64,000 bases of DNA from Ophiura sarsii (taxonomy: Eukaryota; Echinodermata; Ophiuroidea; Amphilepidida; Ophiuridae): assembly GCA_035610835.1 (NCBI GenBank), contig CM069446.1:75315062-75379061 (forward strand), in the 5' to 3' direction. Each line of letters starts with the position of its first letter. Positions within the stretch are counted from its first letter, which is position 1. The notes beneath the pieces are model-generated. The model saw nothing but the letters and a program-made list of their open reading frames with translations, was not told where the DNA came from and did no database searches. A program made the position numbers and the translations under genes. Shown here piece by piece: positions 48,873 through 58,309 of the stretch.

Positions 48873-50969
48873 ATGGAAAACATACAGACTAAGAATATGT
48901 GGATTCTTGCGACTACAGCTTATGTGTTACTATTTCTGATAGCTGGTATCCAGTCGCAGGATGTGTCATTTGCTACGGCCACGACGACTGGTAGTACTGT
49001 TATGGTTGGACAACCGGTGGAATTCATCTGTTCATACAATGGTTTTAACCCCAGTACAGATCGAGTGGAAATTAGTTTCCAAGGTATGGTCGCGTTAGTA
49101 TTTGACAACGGCATGTTTACACAACATAGTGTTCCATCAGGCAGCGAGTATACCACTGGAATCATCAGCCAGGATGTAGATGTACCTTCTGGAATACATC
49201 TCACAATCAATGCGGTAAAAGTAACTGACGCTGGTCAATACCAATGTAGCATTACGGATTCGACACAGACTTATCAATCGCAAATAATCAGTATCACCAT
49301 CAATCCCAGCTTTCCCACACCCGTTTGCTTTGCACCACAATCAGCAGACGCAGTTCTTGATCCTGTAACTGGTAATATACATGCAAAAATAGGCGTTATT
49401 GTTACAGTACCATGTGTAGTCGGCACTGGTATGGCATTTGTATCAGTCACACTGGCTTGGTCAAGATCAGACGAGAAACCAGTCGAACAATCTGATAACT
49501 TTTCCCCTTCAGTTTTATCTTTCGTTCCATCCCAAGGCGAAGATTTTGTTGAATTCACCTGCACCGCCACGAACTCTCAATACCAAGGAATTAGTCAAAG
49601 CTGTTCATTTCAACTAACAGTAACTGAAACATTCGGCAATGTGACCTTTAGACCTACATCTCGAACTCCAACCACCATGGTGACACCTGCTGAAAAAGAT
49701 GGCGCCATTGGAATCATAGCAGGGGCAGGCGGAGCAGGTGGGCTCCTTCTGATAGTGGTCATTGCCATATTGTGTGTTTGCTGCGTACGATATGCAAAAC
49801 GGAAACGATTTGATAGCGGAGAGGAGGACAGCTTCGATTCAATGGAAGATATCAACAACACTGCAGGTTATTTACCACCAGCCCCTGCACCGTCCCAACG
49901 AATCAGCTACGAGAACTCCGCAATATCAATGAACGATTACGATGAGAATATCATTACTTCATCGGACGTACCTCTAAGACCGCCTTCAGCGAGATTAAGC
50001 TACGAGAATTCCTCAATGAACCATACCAATGAAACAGTAAACTCCTCCGCAAAACCACCTTTGCGTCCTCCAACAACAAGATTCAGTTACGAGAATTCCG
50101 CAGTGCCGATGAGCGACAACGTTGCCGCAATTAGACCCTCGTCATCTATAGTTCCTTTGCGACCTCCAGTGGCAGTAAGGACCAGCTATGGGAACGCTGA
50201 GCCTTCAAGATTTGATTTCCCGTCTGATTGCAATGATCTAGACAATCCTGGTCAGACCATTAACCCCAGCGGAAATGATAGACATGTGAACACAGAGGGC
50301 ACCGATGTTAACGTCGCAAATTTTGTTGCGGAAAATGACTTGAAAGGTAGTGATTCCAAACCTTCAAGTCATAAAATCAATGCAAAGCGCATGAGTAATG
50401 GCGTACAAGTTCTTCCTAGCCTGTATTCGGAGGTTCCATTTGACAGACAGCAATCTACAGATAGTTCTCGCGTACATCAGCCGCCGATGTATGCCCAAAC
50501 ACAAGCAAGGAAAAAATCAGCCACTACCATCAATTCATCTAGTGATAAAGCTTTCAACACTCTACCGGTATACGCTGAGGTTAGCAAATCACGGAATAGT
50601 GTGTCTTCTGTGTTCTCTAGTAGGTCAAGTATCGATGACGATTCGATACCATCCTACGCCGCGGTCGATAAAGGCCGTACTCGAAAAAGCATTGACGAGT
50701 CTGAAGACATTGCTCTTCAGAATACCACCAGAGGAAGATCGGGTTCACAGTACGCCGATGTTGATATCTCCAGGTTATCTTCTGCCGCCAGGATTCCACC
50801 TAAGTCGTCATTGTCTGGTGGTTCATCGCTATACGATTCCGTCTCTATAACCAATCAGAATACCACCAGAGAAAGATCAAGTTTGCAATACGCTGATGTC
50901 GATTTCTCCGGGTCATCTTCTAACATGATAGCACCGTTGTATGATTCTGTCCCAGAAACCCATCTGTAA
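48873..50969 (+). CDS. IgSF tyrosine-motif receptor A (698 aa, intronless CDS)
   Basis: Signal peptide (residues 1-29), Ig-like domain 1 (about 30-145, Cys53 and Cys125 in a D-A-G-Q-Y-Q-C context), Ig-like domain 2 (about 146-255, Cys181/Cys230 plus Cys152 and Cys244), a short threonine-rich stalk, a membrane segment (about 279-305) and a basic stop-transfer R-Y-A-K-R-K-R. The tail of about 390 residues has Y-x-N motifs at Tyr346, 377, 406 and 439, each near a proline-rich P-x-R-P-P or P-A-P stretch; Y-x-x-V motifs at Tyr518, 567, 595, 627, 654, 673 and 690, of which 518, 627, 654 and 673 fit the ITIM consensus; and a C-terminal T-H-L. The expected role is a cell-surface receptor signalling through SH2 proteins and perhaps a PDZ scaffold; the ligand is unknown. 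A single exon is unusual for an IgSF gene. I do not recognise a named orthologue. Confidence 0.9.
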   Translation: MENIQTKNMWILATTAYVLLFLIAGIQSQDVSFATATTTGSTVMVGQPVEFICSYNGFNPSTDRVEISFQGMVALVFDNGMFTQHSVPSGSEYTTGIISQDVDVPSGIHLTINAVKVTDAGQYQCSITDSTQTYQSQIISITINPSFPTPVCFAPQSADAVLDPVTGNIHAKIGVIVTVPCVVGTGMAFVSVTLAWSRSDEKPVEQSDNFSPSVLSFVPSQGEDFVEFTCTATNSQYQGISQSCSFQLTVTETFGNVTFRPTSRTPTTMVTPAEKDGAIGIIAGAGGAGGLLLIVVIAILCVCCVRYAKRKRFDSGEEDSFDSMEDINNTAGYLPPAPAPSQRISYENSAISMNDYDENIITSSDVPLRPPSARLSYENSSMNHTNETVNSSAKPPLRPPTTRFSYENSAVPMSDNVAAIRPSSSIVPLRPPVAVRTSYGNAEPSRFDFPSDCNDLDNPGQTINPSGNDRHVNTEGTDVNVANFVAENDLKGSDSKPSSHKINAKRMSNGVQVLPSLYSEVPFDRQQSTDSSRVHQPPMYAQTQARKKSATTINSSSDKAFNTLPVYAEVSKSRNSVSSVFSSRSSIDDDSIPSYAAVDKGRTRKSIDESEDIALQNTTRGRSGSQYADVDISRLSSAARIPPKSSLSGGSSLYDSVSITNQNTTRERSSLQYADVDFSGSSSNMIAPLYDSVPETHL

Positions 50970-51127
50970 CAACATACAAACGCTTTCAATAACAAACCAT
51001 AATCAGTGACGTTGTCCTTCAGTGTTCGAACCCGGGTTTTGTAAGCGAGGGAAGCAGGTCAAGAATTGATGCTTGTAAGGATATCACATCCCACCGCTGC
51101 CACCATGTAATAATTGCTTGACTTTGA

Positions 51128-51133
51128 AATAAA
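51128..51133 (+). terminator. Poly(A) signal AATAAA, receptor A
   Basis: Canonical hexamer about 160 bases past the stop. The matching site in copy B reads AATTAA. Confidence 0.6.
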
Positions 51134-51261
51134 GCAATCATTCCATCTTCAAGCTATAAAAAAAGATAGGAATCTGTCAATTTAAACATTGTGAAATACA
51201 ACTCTTCAGTCAGCATGTTCAGCAGATGACTAAAAATCACGGTTGTAGCATGTCTGATAAT

Positions 51262-51556
51262 GTGTAGTAGGAGACACAGTCCCTTGGAGCCATAGTCCGC
51301 CCAGTACAGTAAAGTATAGGTTGGTATAGGGCATTCATCTCTACGCGCTGCACTAGTTTCACGCTTCATTCCGTGTATGTCTATGGAGGCTGGACTATGA
51401 CTCCAGGGGGTAGAAGGAGACATGGTCCCCCTGGAGCCATAGTCCGCCCTGTACAGTAAAGTATAGGTTGGTATAGGGCACTCATCTTTACACTCAACAC
51501 TAGTTTCATGCTTCATTCCGTGTATGTCTATGGAGGGTGGACTATATGGCTCCATG
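51262..51556 (+). repeat. Tandem duplication of about 146 bp, copy A only
   Basis: GGAGCCATAGTCCGCCC...ACAGTAAAGTATAGGTTGGT and TTCATTCCGTGTATGTCTAT occur twice, units starting at about 51266 and 51412. Copy B has one unit (about 60720-60860). Confidence 0.8.
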
Positions 51557-52651
51557 GACCGTGGTTCCTTTCACACCGGGACCCTTGATCATGTCGGTAA
51601 TCACCGACCGGGCTGGAACCGAGACAGCTTTGTGCAAAGTTATTATTTTAAAGCAACCTGATCCCTCTCTACTTATACTTGTAGTACCGTATATTATGTA
51701 TAGCTATAGCTATAGCCCTATTTCAAAACGCGCGCTCGGTTTGATCATGAAGCTAGAAGACAGGAGTTACTTCTTGCCAGCATCAATGGGACGATGATGA
51801 TCACCGTGGTACTACACAAAAGAGGCTAAATCATTGTTACAACATGTATTGCACTGACAATCAAAGTTACCGCGGAAAAATCAATCTAGATTGACAAAGC
51901 GGCAGTTAGCGGTAGTCCCACTCTTCATGGTCCGACGCTAGCGTGTTTACCTCAATTGTATTGAAAATATATATTTATCTCAAAGCACTACCAATTTTGG
52001 TAAATAACTGTATGTTTTTGATGTTGCAAATGGGTAAAAACCAGGAAAAATACTGTACATATCATAACGAAACTATTGACAGGCGGTTGATTTATATTAT
52101 AAGATGTGGATCAAAATGTGAATGAAAATAAGTCAATATTCAAAATGATGAACAGTTTATATTTCAACAGAAAAATCGCGCGAATCCGCGCTCACTTAAA
52201 AAGGCTTAATACAGTTACTTATACACCATATCTGTCTTGTTATAACAGAATAATAAAATAAATAATATAAATTTAATGTAAAATCATTTTTTTAGTAAAC
52301 TTGACAATATTCTTTTATTTTCAGTTTGTTCAGAATACATTGTTCTTGGCACCGCGGAGAATGAATTTGGGGGAGAGAAAGCAATGTTTGAATGTATTCC
52401 GATCCCAAAATGAACCACTTATTATGACAATGTTTGAAATAGGCCACATAATGTATCACAAATTTACTGGATTGAAAATCCAATTAAATTGGCTGGCAAC
52501 TTCGGCGGTGATTATCATCGCTCAAAGAAGAGGTGTGCGCAATTGATGGGACAATTGCATGATTAGGGTTGCGTAACAAGACCTTTCTCCTTGTCTTCTA
52601 GCTTCATGGTTTGATTGCAGTTCTCGGAGTGGGAGCAGTTTTGGGCTCATA

Positions 52652-53318
52652 CAGGTGAGTCAAAAAGACTGCAATAGTGGAAAGAAGCCATTTTGTTTTC
52701 AAAACCAAAATGAATTATAAAACTTTTTAAACGTTGCAAGATTGATGTATTTAATCCTAACTTTGTGTGAAAAAATGAAGTCGATCGCATTTTTCGTTTG
52801 TCTTTGGTGAACCTTTTGACCAGTGCACCCATTTCACACGTTTGTCCACGAGATACCCAAAATATGCATAAGATCAGACCGTAAAATGTGTCTCTCATTC
52901 AAATTTGGAAACTATAGTTCATTTGTGATGTTATTGGAAGTTGATGCATCCGTTCTTGTTTACATGTAAGTTAGCATAATCAATTATAATCATACCCATG
53001 CTATGAAAGCGTATAATGTTCTAAATTTTAATAAAAAACTGACATTTTCCATTTTTTTGTTGGCGGGATATTCAAATATGAAAATGCAATGTGTGCCAAT
53101 CCAAATGAAAATCCCTGTGCTCGTGGACAAACAGGTAAATTTGGTTGTGCAGCAAAGAGGGTCACTAAAGACAAACGAAAAATGCGATCGACTTCATTTT
53201 TTCACACAAAGTTAGGATTAAATACATCATTCTTACGTTTAAAGAAATTTAAAATTCATTTTGGTTTTGAAAACAAAATGGCTTCTTTCCACTATTGCAG
53301 TCTTTTTGACTCACCCTG
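52652..53318. mobile_element. Mariner-type MITE, present in copy A only
   Basis: 667 bp, ends CAGG(G)TGAGTCAAAAAGACTG with one base missing on the left, arms about 125 bp. TA on both sides. The equivalent point in copy B (61401-61408, GGGCTCGGATAGAGTAG) is uninterrupted. Confidence 0.9.
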
Positions 53319-53335
53319 TATAGAGTAGTCGGAAA

Positions 53336-53690
53336 AAGTGTACTTCAGGTCCAAGATTTATGGACTGTACGTACTATACTAGTATCCGATAATCGTTCGA
53401 TACTGGTACAAAGTCAGTGTTCCAGTATATATCGGGCGATACTGGAACATAATTATGTACCAGTATCGTTCAATACTGGGACAAATCTCACTGGTATCAT
53501 GTGTAACCAGTATTGCCCGATACTGGAACACAAAAACGTTCCAGTATCGCTCGATTCTGGAATATAATATGGTGTTCCAATATCGACCGATACTGGAACA
53601 GTAAGATCGTACCAGTATCGACCGATACTGGCAACTTTTACGTTACTGGTATACCCATTATCTGGGACCTAAAGTACACTTTTCCCGAGT
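53336..53690. repeat. CAGTATCG palindromic array, copy A
   Basis: Repeated CCAGTATCG and CGATACTGG words, framed by GTGTACTTCAGGTCC and GGGACCTAAAGTACAC inverted ends. Likely a MITE whose interior expanded. Counterpart at 61420-61752. Confidence 0.75.
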
Positions 53691-53949
53691 AGTCATTATG
53701 GTATGACTATGTAATAAGGATATGGATATTCAAACCTTTAGACACTTGACTGAAATTCATTCTGACACTTTTACTAGGTCATACTGTCTGGAACGGAAGT
53801 GTCATTATAAGTTTATGATTGCCCGACTTCCCTGTGGAAACAAATGCTCCACTTCTGATTTGTCTACGGATGACGATGGACATTTCACCATTGCTATCAC
53901 GCTAGCTTTAGTCCTCTGATATTCAAGTAGGTCTATGGACTGGACATAT

Positions 53950-54215
53950 GAAACGATGCAAATTATGAATATCAAAATGATGCACATTATAAATGTAAAA
54001 ATATGCATATTCTAAATGTAAAAACAATGTGCATTATAACTGTAAAACAATGTTCATTGTAAATGTATATAGAAACCATGCACATATAAATGTAAAAACA
54101 ATGACACAATATCGTAAAACGATGCAAATTATAAGTTAAACATGTAAAAAGATGCAAATTGTAATATACAAATGATGCCAATTAAAAATGTAAATATTAT
54201 GCAAATTATGGCGAT
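53950..54215 (+). repeat. AT-rich minisatellite, copy A
   Basis: About ten irregular copies of a unit near 24 bp with ATGATGCA(C/A)ATTATAAATGTAAA landmarks. Counterpart at 62018-62262. Confidence 0.75.
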
Positions 54216-54636
54216 ACGCAGCTCTAAAATTCTTGATCATTATTTTCGTGCCATAAAAATGTGTTCACTTCTAAAGAACGTTTTTATTATTTTATAATAC
54301 TCTTTAATAATATCGTATTTTAGGATATTATGTAATGTATATTAACATGATTAAAGGGGCATTGAGACAGACTGTATTGAGAGATATGGGAGTGCGCCCT
54401 TAATTTTCCTGAAAGTGGTGTTTTTTGCACCAAAGTAATACTTATAGGCATATACTAAGTACCATCTGAACCGTTGACCTTAATTCGCAGTATATCATGT
54501 AGTATTTCACAATTTGGTATTTTTTTTTCAAATTTAATTTTTATCGCCGATCTTTCCGTGCCCCTTTAAATGTCAAATGCTGTATGCGAAATTATTATGT
54601 AAGCAAAAAATGCTTTTTAACATTTTTTAACATTTT

Positions 54637-54885
54637 CCACGCGGCAGGCGTCTGCAGACGATAATCCAAAATTGCACAAAATGTTTCAAAAATGTCAAAA
54701 TTATTGAATGTCATTTACCATATTTGGAATCACCATGTGAAATGCATTCAAATAAGTAAAAACGTGCCTATTATTTGTTCAGTTATCCTTGAGATAGACA
54801 TGAGAGTTAGGAAAGGTTTCTGAAAAATATGTTTTGTACTGTGGTTAAACGTGGGTCAAACCAAAAGCCGCGTGGAAAGTAATAA
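54637..54885 (+). mobile_element. CGTCTGCAGACG-family MITE, copy A
   Basis: Left end TTTTCCACGCGGCAGGCGTC, right end AGCCGCGTGGAAAGTAATAA. Same insertion as 62756-63075 in copy B, so it predates the duplication. Confidence 0.8.
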
Positions 54886-55157
54886 AGCTATGATTAAACA
54901 TGGCAGCCATCATTGATACTGCACGTTTTAAATAACGAGGTGCTGGTGAAAACCATCGTAACTGAAATAGCTGCTCCGAGTAACATTTTAGTCTATATCA
55001 ATTTGCTTAGCATATTATTTTAATAATAATATGTAGACTTCCAAAACTCATTTTACAGTACACCCTTTTGCAGCCAGGACATTGTGGCAGTGGCAGTAAA
55101 CCGTCGAATTCCCTTGTGTAATGTATTGCAATCCATTTTTTCTGTACATGTACAATA

Positions 55158-56526
55158 CGAGGGGCATTCAGTAAATAATGAAAGTGATCATGGTATGGGA
55201 TGCATGAGTGATTCTATTGAGGGGATAATGTGATCAATACAAAGTATGAACCTTTATCTTTCAAACAGTACAGTTTTGGATTTATAAGTGTGAACTATGA
55301 CGTCATAGCATTGTCTCAAAGTAAGTACACTTGGGACACTACTTAATCAGTTATTTGGCGGGAAATTTGAATTATTTGTATGAAACATGTGATAAGAAGA
55401 TTGCATAACATGACACCAGAAGCAGGTAAATCCCATTTTTTTTCACGTAAGTATGATAAAAAGACAATAACTTAAATCCCTGTGTAATTTGATGTATGTA
55501 GTATATGAGTAAAAAGTAAGGAGAGGCAATCGAATAAAAAGTATACAAATATCAGTATTTCAAATAGCCAATTTTCATTGAAAAATGCCCAGTCAGCGAA
55601 TCACTAATATTGCGGAAAATCAAACAATTTATGAAAAATCCAAGCAATTAACCAGTTTGGGAGATTCCATATGATAGTTAACTAATTTTCTGAACTTATT
55701 CGCATGAAACCTGCAGAAAATGTGCGCATGCGCAGACGGCAGATCATTTTGAACAGGGCCACAAATGGCTAAAATCAAGAAATTTACCAGATAAAAGCTT
55801 ACTGTGCCTTCAAATTCTAATCAGAAATAATTAAAAATGCTTAAATCAATGTGTTTAAATATTGTGATAGTCAAAATAAAGATATACATGAATGTATCAA
55901 TCAAAGATGGCTGCCACAACCTCTCTTATTACTGTTATCTTTAGAGCTACTATATATGTATTGTTAAAGTAATCGTCACATAATTTCAATGGTTTGAGGA
56001 AATTTTATGAACAGCTCCTTCTGAAATCCCCACTATTATTGCTTTACATCCCACACAAATTTACTAAATTATAATCCCTCCATTGTTCTTTATCCTTTGT
56101 TGTTTTCAAAGGTATATTATTGCGGATTTTGCTAAATAAAAGCGCATTTGAGATGGTCCCTTCTTATTTGCGTTAAGGAATTCAGGTCTAAAAAATAATG
56201 TCAAGCGGAGATAAGTGTGTGTTCTAACTATGTGCCAAGTGTTATCTGTTTTTATGCTTGCATTGCCGAGATATACGCAAATGTATCGATCAACCCATTT
56301 TCAACATATTACATATCCAGCCAAATAATTGACAGATTTCAGTCAGTGTCTGAAACCTATTGTGTTTATGTTAATGACATTACATAACCAAAGGTATCTA
56401 ACATTCCAAAAGTGTATTGTTTGAAAGACAAAGGTTCATACTTTGTATTGATCACATTATCCCTCAATAGAATCACTCATGCATCCCATACCATGATCAC
56501 TTTCATTATTTACTGAATGCCCCTCG
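55158..56526. mobile_element. Mariner-type element, present in copy A only
   Basis: 1,369 bp, inverted ends CGAGGGGCATTCAGTAAATA with arms of about 120 bp, TA flanks. The corresponding point in copy B near 63343 (GTACAATATATAAAGAGG) is uninterrupted. Length fits a full mariner, but no long transposase frame is present. Confidence 0.9.
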
Positions 56527-58309
56527 TATAAAGAGGTATATCATAATATTTATCATAATGTATATTTGCCTGTTTGCCTTATTTGTATTGTTGAACTTCG
56601 TGGAATTTATTCTATAGAAGTTTGACATTTTGGTTTGAAAGTTTGCGATTATGACATACCGTCGTTCAGAAATGATGCATTGTGTTCTTGATTTTATTAA
56701 CATGTTTCATTGAACACAAAATGTTAAAGCATGGTTAAAGATAGAAATCTGTCATTTTCACATGATTCTCATATCCGTTCTATACCAAATGTTAGTTATC
56801 AACCAGGATGTCATGACGTGTTAAAAAATGTTGACGCAAATGTTACCATGAATATTAAAGGGATATGCTATGTCTATGTGTATTTATGTCATGTACGTGA
56901 ACACGTCACGTTGAGTTGACACATGTCTAATAATGTATGATGGTGTAAAATAGTGATTATTTTGTTGCAATTTCTTCCCCATCAACATTCTTAAACCCTA
57001 AGCTTAAGCTACAATAATTGAGTTGGTGCAATTTTTTCTGGTCATGTTAAGGGGGCTCTCCCACTGAATTCAAAATGGCTACCCCTGTAGGGGTCAACAT
57101 GTTAGCATTATCGGACGTATCGTTATACTGAGTTATCATGCAAAATTCCATATGGGGTCAAAATTCACATCCCTCGATTTCAGCAAACACTGCATCATAA
57201 TATAATTTGTCTTGTTTTACCGAACACGTTACTTGAGTTACCAGTCATCCATGTTGAGTAAATATTCAAGCAACCTTTTTGCAGTGTTCATCTGCTCTTA
57301 AAACCCCCGTTATTGAAAATTCAAAAAAATCGCGAATATTTTCTATCTTCAACAGTAGACATTTTAAAGGTAGATGTTCTGATTGCTGGCCCGATTTTCA
57401 ACTTGATGTTTTCTATTTATCATGAAAAATCATCCTTAATATTGTCACATTCCAAAGTTTGAGTTACATAACTCCAATGGGTCTAATTTTAGAAGGACAA
57501 GGTCACAACAATTGTGCCCATTGAGAGTACACAAACTGGCTTTGGCAGTAATTCACTATATTTTAACCCATAATTTCTAAATGGAACATTTCTGGCCCCT
57601 AATATTTTACATAATGAGAGAAATATGGGGATTCTTCTGATATTAAAATATCATGATGTGAAAAAAAATCATAGCCCCAAAAAGTGATCGGAACATACAC
57701 CTTTGATATTAACTTTCCTATACAGTAACCATTTACGAATGTCAATGTCGTATGTCAATTTAGTGCTTGTTTTTGTACAATTTGTATACATGGCTAATCA
57801 CAATTTATTTTGTATCTCTTTCTTAACCCCTACGTACAAACAAATATTGTTGTTCAATTCCCTCTACAAAAATATATCTCCCATTTTTCCATTCAATGCG
57901 TCTACCATTTGAAAACTGTGAATTGCTTTCTACAGAAGATAGCAACTGTGATAAGAGTACAGCATTGTTATTGCGGGAAATACGTGATATGCCTAAATTT
58001 ATATCATAAAATTAACTTACATTTGGTGTTAACAATATTACGATCAGCTATGTAAAACCAAGGGCGTATATTCATTGAACTTGAATCATGTCGACATAAT
58101 AGAACTTACTAAGCAGAGTGGCCGGATTACTGAAGCATATCGATGCTCAGGGTCAAATGTACATGTATCTCAAATCGTCGTGTATGTTTGGTATGCAGGA
58201 TATATATTTATTCGATACATTGTACATATTTAAGAATGAGGAAATACTGGAATGGTTACATTACTGTGATTAGTGTAAACTGTTATTGTGATGCAATTTA
58301 TTAACAGAT

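Larger units (their letters stand above)
47845..57290 (+). repeat. Segmental duplication, copy A
   Basis: From a GCTCTTAAAACCCCCGTTAT start at about 47851 through receptor gene A to about 57190, the sequence is collinear with 57291-64000. It is about 9.4 kb because it carries two transposon insertions (52652-53318, 55158-56526) and an extra tandem copy near 51266 that copy B lacks. Confidence 0.9.

Noticed and set aside
50398..50850. 150-codon overlapping frame within receptor A, also present in copy B
   Set aside because: It is a shadow of the receptor frame; conservation follows from the CDS and it has no start or domain support.
53336..53690. CRISPR-like spaced repeats
   Set aside because: Units are short inverted words with irregular spacing in a eukaryotic genome, framed by inverted transposon-like ends.
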